Below are positions 38,550 to 47,953 of a stretch of DNA of 64,000 nt, piece after piece. The stretch's first letter is position 1. Each line of letters opens with the position of its first letter. Source of the stretch: Collimonas arenae. GTDB lineage: Bacteria; Pseudomonadota; Gammaproteobacteria; Burkholderiales; Burkholderiaceae_D. Under the pieces are notes generated by a model that saw nothing but the letters and a program-made list of their open reading frames with translations, was not told where the DNA came from and ran no database searches. The stretch spans positions 4,286,620-4,350,619 of the forward strand of contig NZ_CP013233.1 in NCBI RefSeq assembly GCF_001584165.1. Direction: 5' to 3'. The translations under genes were made by a program, and so were the position numbers.

Positions 38550-39086
38550 ATGAAACGCGCCCTGCCATCGACCATGCGCAACAGCGTTCGCCACCGCGGC
38601 TGCCTGCTGCTGTTTATCCTGGGAACGACGCTGCTGGCGCCGTTCAGCCAGGCGCAACAGCTGCAGACCAAATTCGGCTGCAACATGACGCGCGATGAAG
38701 ATGGCGAAAAAGTGATTTACGGCGACACCGGCGAATTCAAGCTGGACGGCGAGCGCATCGTGGCACTGCACTGGGAATCGGCGCTGTACCGGCCGACCCA
38801 CGGCTTCGAATGCAGCATCGACACCGGCGACGATCCGCAAGCCGAAGTCGCGCAGGACGGCAGCAAGGAAAACTGGCGCATTACCTTGAAAGATCCTGTC
38901 GCCGCACGTCATCAGCGCGGCTACGATTTCTATAATCACGGCATGAACTGCAGTATCCGCCTGCAACGGGACGGCGACAAATTGCACGTGATACCGAGTT
39001 GCCCCGCGCTGTGCGGATCGAGAGGAAATTTTACGGAGTTGTCGGTGGACTTGAAAACCGGCGAATGCAGTTACGAACAAAAATAA
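38550..39086 (+). CDS. Secreted Cys-rich protein of unknown function inside the gat cluster
   Basis: A 178-aa protein I do not recognise. A signal peptide (GCLLLFILGTTLLAPFSQAQ) is followed by a ~140-residue mature part with six cysteines (FGC, FEC, MNC, SCPALCG, GEC), an even number that fits three disulfides formed in the periplasm. The mature part is rich in charged residues and predicted strands (GDTGEFKLDGERIVALHWES). It starts 2 bp after the gatA stop and precedes gatB by 100 bp on the same strand, so it is co-transcribed with translation genes although it is exported. It may be a lineage-specific insertion. Confidence 0.75.
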   Translation: MKRALPSTMRNSVRHRGCLLLFILGTTLLAPFSQAQQLQTKFGCNMTRDEDGEKVIYGDTGEFKLDGERIVALHWESALYRPTHGFECSIDTGDDPQAEVAQDGSKENWRITLKDPVAARHQRGYDFYNHGMNCSIRLQRDGDKLHVIPSCPALCGSRGNFTELSVDLKTGECSYEQK

Positions 39087-39186
39087 TTGCGGACAAAGCC
39101 GCTTGGGCAAAGTGAAAAGGCGCCGTCGTGCACCAAATTACTCGCCAGGCGACTCGGTCCTCAACTAATCAGATGGGGAAATAATT

Positions 39187-40647
39187 ATGCAGTGGGAAGT
39201 CGTGATCGGTCTGGAAACGCATACGCAACTCTCGACCAAATCAAAAATTTTCAGTGGCGCGTCGACTCAGTTCGGCGCGGCTCCCAACACCCAGGCTAGC
39301 CCGGTTGACCTGGCGCTGCCGGGTGTGCTTCCGGTGCTGAATCGCGGCGCCGTGGAACGCGCGATCCAGTTCGGCCTGGCGGTGAATGCGAAGATTGCAC
39401 CGCAATCGATTTTCGCGCGCAAAAACTACTTCTACCCTGACCTGCCGAAGGGCTACCAGATCAGTCAGTTCGAAATTCCGGTAGTGCAAGGCGGCAAGGT
39501 CTCTTTCGTCCTGGAAAAAGATGGCAAGAGCGAACTGCGCACTGTGCAGCTGACGCGCGCCCACCTGGAAGAAGATGCCGGCAAGTCGCTGCATGAAGAC
39601 TATCAGGGCATGACTGGTATCGACCTCAACCGCGCCGGCACGCCGCTGTTGGAAATCGTCACCGAACCGGACATGCGCAGCGCAGCCGAAGCGGTTGCCT
39701 ACGCCAAGGCATTGCATTCGCTGGTGATGTGGCTGGGTATTTGCGACGGCAACATGCAGGAAGGCTCTTTCCGGTGCGACGCCAACGTGTCAGTGCGCCC
39801 GGTCGGACAGGCGGCCTACGGCACTCGTAGCGAAATCAAGAACCTGAACTCGTTCCGCTTCCTGGAAGAAGCGATCAACTACGAGGTGCGACGCCAGATC
39901 GAACTGATCGAAGATGGCGGCACCGTGGTGCAGGAAACGCGCCTGTACGATCCGGACAAGAAAGAAACGCGCTCAATGCGCAGCAAGGAAGATTCGCAGG
40001 ATTATCGCTACTTCCCGGATCCGGACCTGCCGCCACTGGCCATCAGCGCCGAATGGATTGAGCGCGTGCGCGCCACCATGCCTGAATTGCCGGGCGCGAT
40101 GCGCGAGCGTTTCGTCAATGATTTCGGCCTGTCGGAATACGATGCTGCGGTGCTGACCCAATCGAAAGCGATGGCCAGCTACTTTGAAGCGGTGACCGCC
40201 AAGGCCGGCAAGGAACAGGCCAAACCTGCGGCCAACTGGCTGATGGGCGATGTGTCGTCAACCTTGAACCGGGAAAATGTCGACATCGCGGATGCACCGG
40301 TCAGTGCAGCGCAACTGGCGCTGTTGCTGCAACGGATCGCCGACGGAACCGTTTCCAACAAGATCGCCAAGGATGTGTTTGCAACGATGTGGGAAACCAA
40401 GTCGCCTCAGGAAAACCTGGCTGACGAGATCATCGAAAGCAAGGGATTGAAGCAGATTTCCGATAGCGGTGCGCTGGAAAAAATCATCGACGAAGTGCTG
40501 GCGGCGAATGCCAAGTCGGTCGAGGAATTCCGTGCCGGCAAAGAGAAAGCCTTCAACGCTCTCATCGGCCAGGCCATGAAAGCCAGCAAGGGCAAGGCCA
40601 ATCCGGCCCAACTGACCGAGCTGTTGAAGCAAAAGCTAGCGGCTTAA
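39187..40647 (+). CDS. gatB: Glu/Asp-tRNA amidotransferase subunit B
   Basis: A 486-aa subunit that activates the mischarged tRNA and performs transamidation. [24 protein letters not shown] is the family start, with [22 protein letters not shown] text ([18 protein letters not shown]), then [17 protein letters not shown], and the C-terminal YqeY-like tail ([28 protein letters not shown]). Normal length. Confidence 0.96.
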   Translation: MQWEVVIGLETHTQLSTKSKIFSGASTQFGAAPNTQASPVDLALPGVLPVLNRGAVERAIQFGLAVNAKIAPQSIFARKNYFYPDLPKGYQISQFEIPVVQGGKVSFVLEKDGKSELRTVQLTRAHLEEDAGKSLHEDYQGMTGIDLNRAGTPLLEIVTEPDMRSAAEAVAYAKALHSLVMWLGICDGNMQEGSFRCDANVSVRPVGQAAYGTRSEIKNLNSFRFLEEAINYEVRRQIELIEDGGTVVQETRLYDPDKKETRSMRSKEDSQDYRYFPDPDLPPLAISAEWIERVRATMPELPGAMRERFVNDFGLSEYDAAVLTQSKAMASYFEAVTAKAGKEQAKPAANWLMGDVSSTLNRENVDIADAPVSAAQLALLLQRIADGTVSNKIAKDVFATMWETKSPQENLADEIIESKGLKQISDSGALEKIIDEVLAANAKSVEEFRAGKEKAFNALIGQAMKASKGKANPAQLTELLKQKLAA

Positions 40648-40708
40648 AAAGCGGATTACGGCATGGGCGCTGAGCGCCTGTGCCGGTCCGTTGTATTGGT
40701 TACGTGAC

Positions 40709-40741
40709 ACGCGTGGGCACGAAAATCGTTGCCCACCCTAC
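40709..40741. repeat. REP-like palindromic element, copy A
   Basis: ACGCGTGGGCA ... TGCCCACCCTAC forms a stem (GTGGGCA/TGCCCAC) with a short loop. It lies between the convergent genes gatB and the DUF4124 gene. The same unit occurs twice at 52737-52830 and in degenerate form at 61291-61317. Confidence 0.7.
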
Positions 40742-40762
40742 TTCTTTCTCGGGACATCGCTG

Positions 40763-41407
40763 CTAACGTGCAACCTGCGCGTCCGGCATGTTGCTGACCA
40801 ATTCCCGATAATGCTTTAGCGTTTCATCATACTTGCCATTGATGCGCGCCAGCTCGGCCTGGTGATCCGTCATGTTCTTCTGGTTGGCGGCGATGGCGCG
40901 GTTGGCTTCGTCCATCTTGTTGCGCAATTCGGCTGGCAGGGTTTTGCGTTTTTTGTAGAATTCGGCCTCGGTGTTGGCGGCCTTCAGCTGGTTGCGCGCA
41001 TCGTCGATCAAGGTCTGGTCACGCTTGATCAGGTCTTGCGACAACGACAGGTAGTAACGGCGCGAATCCTCGATATCGGTTTCGCTGCGATAGCGCGCCA
41101 GCAAAGCCCGGTCCTGTTGGCGCCGCTGCTCCTCCGCTGCGGCCTCCGCTCGGCGTTTTTCGTCCAGCACTTGCTGCTGACGCTTTTGCTCAGCGGTCAG
41201 CGGCGCCGGAATTTCGCGCTTGACCACGCCCATCTTGCTTAATTCGACAACTTTGCGATCGGCGCACTCCGGCATCGGATGATCGCCAGTAATCGTGCGC
41301 CCCGCCGCATCCTTGCAGGTGTAAATCTGGCTGTGCGCCAGCAGCGGCAACAAGCCCGCAACCGTCCACAGTGCAGCGCGTCCAATAGTTATAGCAATCC
41401 GATTCAT
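40763..41407 (-). CDS. DUF4124 domain-containing exported coiled-coil protein
   Basis: A 214-aa protein. A signal peptide (ITIGRAALWTVAGLLPLLAHS) leads into a DUF4124 start (QIYTCKDAAGRTITGDHPMPECADR) with two cysteines. The rest is a highly charged helix with coiled-coil character (EKRRAEAAAEEQRRQQDRALLARY). Several in-frame starts exist (41452, 41413, 41407); ATG 41407 gives the best signal peptide. DUF4124 proteins are common periplasmic proteins of betaproteobacteria without known function. Confidence 0.75.
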   Translation of the reverse strand: MNRIAITIGRAALWTVAGLLPLLAHSQIYTCKDAAGRTITGDHPMPECADRKVVELSKMGVVKREIPAPLTAEQKRQQQVLDEKRRAEAAAEEQRRQQDRALLARYRSETDIEDSRRYYLSLSQDLIKRDQTLIDDARNQLKAANTEAEFYKKRKTLPAELRNKMDEANRAIAANQKNMTDHQAELARINGKYDETLKHYRELVSNMPDAQVAR

Positions 41408-41504
41408 TCCCATCATCCACGACATATGTCGACACACTTTTTCTATTCGCATAGCGCATAGAAAACACCACAGCCACGGCTTGTGTGTCGCATCAAGCCG
41501 CGGA

Positions 41505-42170
41505 TCAGGCTACGCCGTAGCGCTCCCGGTAAGCCGCCACTGCCGCCTTGTAACGCGTCAGTTCCGCATTGGCGCCAGCGCCGGAAATGTATTCCAGCAA
41601 ATCGTTCAGGTTGCCGATCGAAATCACCGGCATGCCATACGCCTTCGTCACTTCCTCGACGGCGGAATTGGCCGACAGTGCATCGTCCTTGCCTGACCGT
41701 TCCATCCGGTCCAGCGCAATCACCACCGCGCAGGGCGTGGCGCCGGCCGCACGGATCATTTCCACCGATTCGCGCACCGAAGTGCCGGCGGAAATGACAT
41801 CGTCGATAATCAGCACACGGCCCTTCAATTCGGCGCCGACAATGTTGCCACCTTCGCCATGGTCTTTGGCTTCCTTGCGGTTGTACGCAAACGGCACGTT
41901 GCGTCCTTCCGCAGCCAGCGCGACCGCCGTTGCCGATGCCAGCGTGATGCCCTTGTAGGCTGGCCCGAACAACATGTCAAATTGCAAACCAGAATCGATC
42001 AAGGTACGCGCATAGAATTGCGCCAGCTGGCCCAGTGCAGCACCCTCGTTAAACATGCCCGCATTGAAGAAATACGGAGAGGTGCGTCCTGCCTTGGTCA
42101 CAAACTCGCCGAATCGCAGCACCCCGGCCTTGACCGCAAACTCAATAAATTGTTGACGTAAATTGTTCAA
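41505..42170 (-). CDS. pyrE: Orotate phosphoribosyltransferase
   Basis: A 221-aa enzyme of pyrimidine synthesis (orotate + PRPP to OMP). The PRPP loop is [18 protein letters not shown], with [11 protein letters not shown] and [15 protein letters not shown] upstream. The open frame runs to 42305, but the family start [17 protein letters not shown] is reached from TTG 42170, which has GGA 7 nt upstream; I take that TTG as the start. Divergent from the exonuclease gene. Confidence 0.93.
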   Translation of the reverse strand: MNNLRQQFIEFAVKAGVLRFGEFVTKAGRTSPYFFNAGMFNEGAALGQLAQFYARTLIDSGLQFDMLFGPAYKGITLASATAVALAAEGRNVPFAYNRKEAKDHGEGGNIVGAELKGRVLIIDDVISAGTSVRESVEMIRAAGATPCAVVIALDRMERSGKDDALSANSAVEEVTKAYGMPVISIGNLNDLLEYISGAGANAELTRYKAAVAAYRERYGVA

Positions 42171-42404
42171 AATGCATTCCAGACGGTTTAAGTTGACAAA
42201 TTTTGTCGCTATTTGCCTCGCAAAAGCGACACCAAACCGCCATTTTAAATGGAGTTCATCCGATACACAGCAGTAAGTGCAAACACCGTGCCTGCCTTCC
42301 GGCAATGTTTTAAACCGCTGCCCGTTGCGCCTTCAGCGCCACTCGGGCGGAATCGGTTATCCTTGAGGCCTCCCTGCCCCCAACTTTTTTCATATCGACC
42401 AAAC

Positions 42405-43172
42405 ATGCCAAGAATCATTTCCGCCAATCTCAACGGTATTCGCTCCGCCGCCAGAAAAGGCTTCTTCGAGTGGATGGAAAAGCAATCCGCCGATTTCGTC
42501 TGCGTCCAGGAATTGAAGGCGCAGGAAGCCGACATGACGCCTGAATTCCTGGCTCCGAACGGATATCACGGTCATTTTCACTATGCAGAGAAGAAGGGCT
42601 ATTCCGGCGTCGGCCTGTACAGCAAACGCAAGCCGAATGCGGTGCGGATCGGCTTCGGCAATGCCGAGTTCGATGCCGAGGGACGCTACGTCGAGTGTGA
42701 TTTCGGCGACCTGACCGTGATTTCGCTGTATTGCCCTTCCGGCTCGTCGAGCGAAGAACGGCAGATCGCCAAATTCCGCTTCATGGAAGCCTTCCTGCCG
42801 CATCTGCAGGAACTCAAGGCAAGCGGACGCGAAGTGGTGATCTGCGGCGACTGGAATATCGCGCATCAGGAAATCGACCTGAAAAACTGGAAGGGCAACA
42901 AGAAGAATTCAGGCTTCCTGCCGGAGGAGCGCGCCTGGCTGACGCAGCTGTTCGACGAAGTCGGCCTGGTCGACGCCTTCCGCAAGGTCGATAAGCGCGA
43001 CGAACAATACACCTGGTGGAGCAACCGTGGCCAGGCTTGGGCCAAGAACGTCGGGTGGCGCATCGACTATCACATCACCACGCCTGGCATCGCAGCCCAG
43101 GCACATACGGTTGGCATCTACAAGGATGAGCGCTTCTCCGACCACGCGCCGCTGACTATCGACTATTCGTAA
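42405..43172 (+). CDS. xth: Exodeoxyribonuclease III family (AP endonuclease)
   Basis: A 255-aa EEP-fold nuclease. MPRIISANLNGIRSAARKGFFEW holds the metal/Asn motif, FVCVQELKAQ the catalytic Glu, VVICGDWNIAHQEIDL the Asp-Asn pair, and RIDYHITTP plus FSDHAPLTIDYS the terminal Asp-His. It repairs abasic sites. ATG 42405 gives the family start. Relatives in this group are sometimes called xthA-type or exoA-type. Confidence 0.93.
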   Translation: MPRIISANLNGIRSAARKGFFEWMEKQSADFVCVQELKAQEADMTPEFLAPNGYHGHFHYAEKKGYSGVGLYSKRKPNAVRIGFGNAEFDAEGRYVECDFGDLTVISLYCPSGSSSEERQIAKFRFMEAFLPHLQELKASGREVVICGDWNIAHQEIDLKNWKGNKKNSGFLPEERAWLTQLFDEVGLVDAFRKVDKRDEQYTWWSNRGQAWAKNVGWRIDYHITTPGIAAQAHTVGIYKDERFSDHAPLTIDYS

Positions 43173-43197
43173 AGCGCCGCCGACGGCAGCCGCGACC

Positions 43198-43962
43198 TCA
43201 AAGCGGCTCGCCGTCGACAAACACGATCAACTCGCCTTCGCCGAATTTGGTCCACACCTCATTGGTTGTCAGTGGCTCGGTGACGATCACCGCGACCCGA
43301 TCCTGCGGCGTGGTGACTTGCGAGAAATCAACGCTGACATCCTCGTCCGACAAATGCGCTTCGGCGAATGGGAACTTGCGCACGATGTAATACAGGTTAG
43401 TCGAGCAATGGGTAAATAGCGCCGAACCGTCAGACAGCATCATGTTGAAGGTGCCATAGGCGGCAATTTCGCGCGTCAGCTCGGTCAGTGCCGCAGTCAG
43501 ATCGGCCTGTGTCGGCGACGTGTCGCCAAAACGCTGGCGCAATTGCTGCAACATGTAGCAGAACGCCAATTCGCTGTCGGTGTTGCCGACCGGACGATAC
43601 GGTCCATTCATGCTCGGCGCAAATTCCTTGAGGTCGCCGTTATGGGCGAACACCCAGTAGCGCCCCCACAATTCACGGACAAACGGATGGCAATTTTGCA
43701 AGGCAACCTGGCCCTGCGTCGCCTTGCGGATATGCGCGATGACGTTTTTCGACTTGATCGGGCAGCGCCGGATCAGCTCGGCCACTGGCGATGCGATCGC
43801 CGCCTGGTAATCGACGAAATGGCGCACCCCGCTGCCCTCGAAGAAGGCGATGCCCCAGCCGTCGCTGTGGTGGCCGGTCTGGCCGCCGCGTGTGGCAAAG
43901 CCGGTAAAGCTGAACACAATGTCGGTCGGCACATTGCAGTTCATTCCAAGTAACTGACACAT
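43198..43962 (-). CDS. Class II glutamine amidotransferase (YafJ-like)
   Basis: A 254-aa Ntn-hydrolase-fold amidotransferase. The start MCQLLGMNCNVP exposes Cys2 as the N-terminal nucleophile after Met removal. GHHSDGWGIAFFEGSGVRHF and FAHNGDLKEF are family blocks. No synthase domain is attached, so the acceptor is unknown. The frame extends upstream to 44139 but only ATG 43962 puts Cys next to the initiator. Convergent with the exonuclease gene (25 bp). Confidence 0.9.
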   Translation of the reverse strand: MCQLLGMNCNVPTDIVFSFTGFATRGGQTGHHSDGWGIAFFEGSGVRHFVDYQAAIASPVAELIRRCPIKSKNVIAHIRKATQGQVALQNCHPFVRELWGRYWVFAHNGDLKEFAPSMNGPYRPVGNTDSELAFCYMLQQLRQRFGDTSPTQADLTAALTELTREIAAYGTFNMMLSDGSALFTHCSTNLYYIVRKFPFAEAHLSDEDVSVDFSQVTTPQDRVAVIVTEPLTTNEVWTKFGEGELIVFVDGEPL

Positions 43963-44217
43963 ATTCCTGAGCCAAATAAGATAAGCGAAATACAACCCGG
44001 TAACGGTATCACGCACCAGCCGTAATAAAAAGTGAAATATGGTGACGCATTTCCCCTCTTCTTTCCGGTCGCCGCTTGCAGCTGGCGCCCGGCATATCAG
44101 CATCGCGCAATAGCTTGTATAGCCCTCTCCAAATGGCAACCCGACGCTTTGCCAGCAATATGTGCGGACAACTGCGTGCCGGCATCAGATCCGGCGCCTT
44201 ATAAAAAGGAAGAGACA

Positions 44218-45276
44218 ATGCCGCACATCCCCCATGGCCCCAAAATCAAGCAATCCCGACCGCTAAACACAGGCTCGACATGGCAGCGCCTGCTGCTGGC
44301 GCTAGGGCTGGCTCTCGGATGCATCGCCGGTGCGATGGCCGCTGCCGCCGACCTGCCCAAGATCATTTATGTCAGGCCGGTGCCCAATAATGACGATGTC
44401 TTGCTTGCACAAGGCACCAGCGGCGTCAACAACGCCGCCAAGCTGTACCGGATGGAAGCGGTCACGCTTGAAAGCCAGGCAACCCGCGCCGGACGCCAGC
44501 AACAGCTCGACAACGCCATCAAACAAGGCGCCAGGATCGTAGTGGTGATGGGCATCGAGTTCAAGGACATCCTGGATGGCGTCGCGCGCCAGGCGCCGCA
44601 AACCCGCTTTTTGATTCTTGAACATTGCATCGACAACGCGGCAACCAATGTCACCTGCATCACGTTCCGTGAAAACGAAGCCAGCTACCTGGCCGGCATG
44701 CAGGCGGCGTTAGCGTCGAGCGGCGGCAAGATCGGCATGATCGGCGCCAGCAACACGGCTCTGCGCAAAAAAAACAGCGCAGCCTTCGCCAATGGCGCGC
44801 GCGCCGCCAAGGCGGGGATTGCCGTCCACGAAACGCTATGGCTGGAAGGGCCGCAACCGTTCAACGATCCGCCTCGTGCAGAAACCTTGACCAAAACCAT
44901 GCTCGGGGATGGCGTCGATGTGATCTGGGCTGCGGCGGCCGGCAGCAATTCCGGCGTCTTCAAGGCACTGACACCGCAAACGCGCGCCAAGGCAATTGGC
45001 AGCGGCAGCAACCAATGCGTGCAGGCACCGGGACGGGTACTGGATAACGTTGAGGTGCACGCCGACACCGCGATCACCCTGGCCGTCGGCCTGCTGGTCA
45101 ACGGCTCTACCGCACCGCGCTTTGACTTTGGACTGAAGGAAGGCGCAGTGACACTGACCGCACTCGGCCTGGATGCAGCTTACTCAGAATGCGACATCCT
45201 GCACCTGCGCCCGGTATTGCTCAAAGTGCGCGAAGCCAACAACGCCATCATCAGCGGCAAGCTAAAAATCGAATAA
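44218..45276 (+). CDS. BMP-family (PnrA-like) substrate-binding lipoprotein/periplasmic protein
   Basis: A 352-aa protein of the basic membrane protein family, the binding component of nucleoside ABC transporters. A hydrophobic signal (LLLALGLALGCIAGAMAAAA) is followed by ADLPKIIYVRPVPNNDD. Conserved blocks are IVVVMGIEFKDIL, FRENEASYLAGMQAALAS and KIGMIGASNTALRKKNSAAFANGARAA-type text, and VDVIWAAAAGSNSGVFKAL. GGAAGAG upstream of ATG 44218 decides the start. Permease and ATPase genes are absent here, so it is an orphan. A nucleoside ligand is inferred from the family only. Confidence 0.8.
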   Translation: MPHIPHGPKIKQSRPLNTGSTWQRLLLALGLALGCIAGAMAAAADLPKIIYVRPVPNNDDVLLAQGTSGVNNAAKLYRMEAVTLESQATRAGRQQQLDNAIKQGARIVVVMGIEFKDILDGVARQAPQTRFLILEHCIDNAATNVTCITFRENEASYLAGMQAALASSGGKIGMIGASNTALRKKNSAAFANGARAAKAGIAVHETLWLEGPQPFNDPPRAETLTKTMLGDGVDVIWAAAAGSNSGVFKALTPQTRAKAIGSGSNQCVQAPGRVLDNVEVHADTAITLAVGLLVNGSTAPRFDFGLKEGAVTLTALGLDAAYSECDILHLRPVLLKVREANNAIISGKLKIE

Positions 45277-45296
45277 GCCGGCGCAAAGCAATGACA

Positions 45297-45316
45297 GCCC
45301 ATCCAGTTGGATGGGC
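45297..45316. terminator. Hairpin between the BMP gene and the DUF3096 gene
   Basis: GCCCATCC and GGATGGGC with an AGTT loop lie between two convergent genes, about 20 bp after the BMP stop. The following T-tract is missing, so it may act as a weak bidirectional terminator. Confidence 0.5.
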
Positions 45317-45395
45317 CTATGCCTGTCCGACGGTTCAGGTCTTCGACGATTTTTCGGTGGAATGGTATCGTATGCCGCGCGGGCAACAACGATGC

Positions 45396-45551
45396 TTAGT
45401 GCAGATGAAAATGACCTGTGCCGAACATGCCGATCAGGCCGATGGCGATCAGGTAGAAGGCGACGATATAGTTCAGGAGTTTTGGCATGACCAGGATCAG
45501 GACGCCGGCGATCAGGGAAACCAGTGGAATGACCGAAAGGTGAATATTCAT
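45396..45551 (-). CDS. DUF3096 small membrane protein
   Basis: A 51-aa protein with two hydrophobic segments (LSVIPLVSLIAGVLILVM and YIVAFYLIAIGLIGMFG) and a His-rich end (GHFHLH). This fits DUF3096, a family of ~50-residue membrane proteins. ATG 45551 (MNIHLSVIP) is the family start; the open frame to 45605 adds 18 residues. Function unknown. Confidence 0.8.
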   Translation of the reverse strand: MNIHLSVIPLVSLIAGVLILVMPKLLNYIVAFYLIAIGLIGMFGTGHFHLH

Positions 45552-45691
45552 AGGCAATCTTTTTATGATGAGGAATGGCAAATACGCAACGCAACTTGAA
45601 AGCAAGGCCGACTGTCGCAGCCGGCCTCGGGATTTTACAAGACGTTGTCATCATACGGCCATTTGGAATGGCGAATTGAGAAAGCGCAATC

Positions 45692-46015
45692 ATGTCGGCT
45701 GACGACAAAAAACTCGCAGTGCGAATCACACCGAAGGACTGGACGTTCGACACATCCGCCACGATGCCGTTACTGGAAGCGGCACGCCTGGCGCGGATCG
45801 ATCTGCCGAGCTCCTGTCGCAATGGCACCTGCCGTACCTGCATGTGCCGCTTACTCACAGGCACGATCAGTTACCAAATTGAATGGCCCGGCCTGAGCAG
45901 CGATGAAAAGAGAGATGGCTATATCCTGCCGTGCGTCGCTTTTGCAGAATCGGACCTGGTCATTGAAGAACCCAGAGCGCGGCGCTGTGCAGCCCCCGGC
46001 AAGAATTCTTCCTAA
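45692..46015 (+). CDS. 2Fe-2S plant-type ferredoxin
   Basis: A 107-aa electron carrier. The cluster ligands are Cys42, Cys47, Cys50 (SSCRNGTCRTCMC) and Cys81 (YILPCVA), the C-x4-C-x2-C-xn-C pattern of the [2Fe-2S] beta-grasp fold. An extra Cys52 lies next to the cluster. The redox partner is not nearby. Its stop codon overlaps that of the convergent Lrp-type gene. Confidence 0.88.
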   Translation: MSADDKKLAVRITPKDWTFDTSATMPLLEAARLARIDLPSSCRNGTCRTCMCRLLTGTISYQIEWPGLSSDEKRDGYILPCVAFAESDLVIEEPRARRCAAPGKNSS

Positions 46016-46479
46016 TCCCCCAGCGGCAGCGGACTGGACGGCTTGATCTCTTCCAGGCAAACCATCGAGCGCACCCCCGCCACCCCCGGCACTTGCATCA
46101 GGCGATCGGTCAGAAATGCCGACAGCGATTTCAGGTCGCTCGCGGCCACTTTCAGCAGGTAGTCGAAATCCCCTGAAATCGTGTAGCACTCCAGGATTTC
46201 TGGAAACAGGCGGATCGCCTTTTCCAGCTTGCGCACCTGCTTGAACTGTTCACGCGCAATGTTCAGGTTGACGAAAGCCACCACGCCCAGCCCGATCGCC
46301 GCCGGCTCCACTTGCGCCGCATAGCCGCGGATGATGCCTTCCTTCTCCAGCCGCTGCACCCGTCGATAGCATTGCGGCGGCGACAGATTGACCTGCTCGG
46401 ACAGTTCAACGTTAGAGGCGCGGCCGTTGGCCTGCAAGGTTCGCAGCAAAATACGGTCGTAACGATCCAGTTTTTCCAT
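46012..46479 (-). CDS. Lrp/AsnC-family transcriptional regulator
   Basis: A 155-aa regulator. The helix-turn-helix is RYDRILLRTLQANGRASNVELSEQVNLSPPQCYRRVQRLE, and the RAM ligand-binding domain follows (VVAFVNLNI, VLECYTISGDFDYLLKV-type text). It is divergent from rocD, so an amino acid such as ornithine or arginine is the likely effector. The family often activates the neighbouring catabolic gene. Confidence 0.92.
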   Translation of the reverse strand: MEKLDRYDRILLRTLQANGRASNVELSEQVNLSPPQCYRRVQRLEKEGIIRGYAAQVEPAAIGLGVVAFVNLNIAREQFKQVRKLEKAIRLFPEILECYTISGDFDYLLKVAASDLKSLSAFLTDRLMQVPGVAGVRSMVCLEEIKPSSPLPLGD

Positions 46480-46491
46480 GCCAATCTCCTT

Positions 46492-46540
46492 TTATGCACG
46501 ATTCTTGCGTATTAAACGCATTCCATGAGCAATTATGCAC
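46492..46540. promoter_or_regulatory. Pair of TTATGCAC direct repeats in the lrp-rocD gap
   Basis: TTATGCAC occurs at 46492-46499 and again at 46533-46540, 41 bp apart (about four helical turns, so on one face of the DNA). They lie at the 5' end of the regulator gene in the divergent region. Lrp-type octamers bind phased sites, so these are candidate operators. Confidence 0.4.
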
Positions 46541-46715
46541 AAATATTTCCAGCGCTTGTGATTATCATGTAGCCAGATGCAATACACCTATACAACAGCA
46601 TTTTGCAGCTACCTCTAAGCGTCTCAGCCAGAGTCCACCAGCGGACAAAAAGTCAGCGGCCCGTCCGCCTCTGACCAGGCTAGGTTTTTAGAAGTGGCCT
46701 CACCAGGAGCAGACC

Positions 46716-47953
46716 ATGAAGAACCATGCAATAACTCTCGAAGACCGATACTGTGCGCACAACTATGAACCGCTGCCTGTGTACTCAGCAGCGGCAAAGG
46801 CATCTGGCTGTGGGATCAGGACGGCAAGCGTTACATGGACATGATGTCGGCCTATTCCGCCGTCAGTTTCGGCCATAGCCATCCAACCCTGGTCGGCGCG
46901 CTGACCAAACAGGCGGCGCAGTTGGCGATCGTCTCGCGCGCCTTCTACAGCGACCAACTTGGGCCGTTCCTGCAATTGCTGTGCGAAATGACCGGCATGC
47001 CGAAAGCGCTGCCGATGAACAGTGGCGCCGAAGCCGTCGAAACCGCGATCAAAGCCGCCCGCAAATGGGGCCACAAGGTGAAAGGCATTGCCGAAAACAG
47101 CGCTGAGATCATCGTTTGCCAAGGCAATTTTTCTGGCCGTACCACGACCATTATCGGTTTCTCGTCGGAAGCCCAATACCGCGACGGCTTCGGCCCTTTT
47201 TCCGGTGGTTTCGCCAGCGTGCCGTTTGGCGATGCTACCGCCATGGAAGCTGCGATTACACCGCGCACCGCGGCCTTCCTGCTGGAACCGATCCAGGGCG
47301 AAGCCGGCATCATCGTGCCGCCGGAGGGCTATTTGGCGAAATGCCGGGAAATCTGCGACCGTCACAACGTGCTGCTGATCTGCGACGAAGTCCAGACCGG
47401 CCTCGGCCGCACCGGCCGCCTGCTGGCCAGCGACCATGACGGCGTCAAGCCGGATGGCCTGATCCTCGGCAAGGCACTGGGCGGCGGCTTGCTGCCGGTG
47501 TCTGCCTTCCTGGCCCGCGAAGACCTGATGGCGGTGTTTACACCCGGCGACCACGGCAGCACCTTCGGCGGCAATCCGTTGTCGGCCGCGGTCGGTCATG
47601 CCGCGCTGCGCTTGCTGCGTGATGAAAAACTGGCCGACAACGCCGAGCGCATGGGCGAACGCCTGCTGGCAGGATTGCGTGCGATTAAGCATCCCGCCAT
47701 ACGGCAAATCCGCGGTAAAGGCCTGCTGATCGGCATGGATCTGGATCCTGCGTTTATCTCTGCACGCGAATTCTGCGAACGCCTGATGGAGCAAGGCATC
47801 CTGTCGAAAGACACCCATGACACCGTGGTGCGTTTTGCACCGCCGCTGATCATTACCGCCAACGACATCGACGCCGCACTGGAAGCGATTCGCCACACAT
47901 TTACAACCATCGATACACCTGCAACTCACCTGACCGAAAGGAGCTACGCATGA
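46716..47953 (+). pseudogene. rocD: Ornithine aminotransferase rocD with a -1 frameshift near the start
   Basis: Class III PLP aminotransferase (ornithine + 2-oxoglutarate to glutamate semialdehyde). The N-terminus is read from ATG 46716, which has AGGAG 7 nt upstream: MKNHAITLEDRYCAHNYEPLPV. The rest reads in the -1 frame from about 46781: VLSSGKGIWLWDQDGKRYMDM and on to TGA 47953. Joining the two restores the family sequence exactly, so one base has been lost near 46779-46781. The remainder is intact, including DEVQTGLGRTGR and the PLP lysine in LGKALGGGLLPVSAFL. Reading only from the internal ATG at 46835 would delete ~40 residues at the N-terminus. The stop overlaps the start of the next gene (ATGA). 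Confidence 0.88.
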
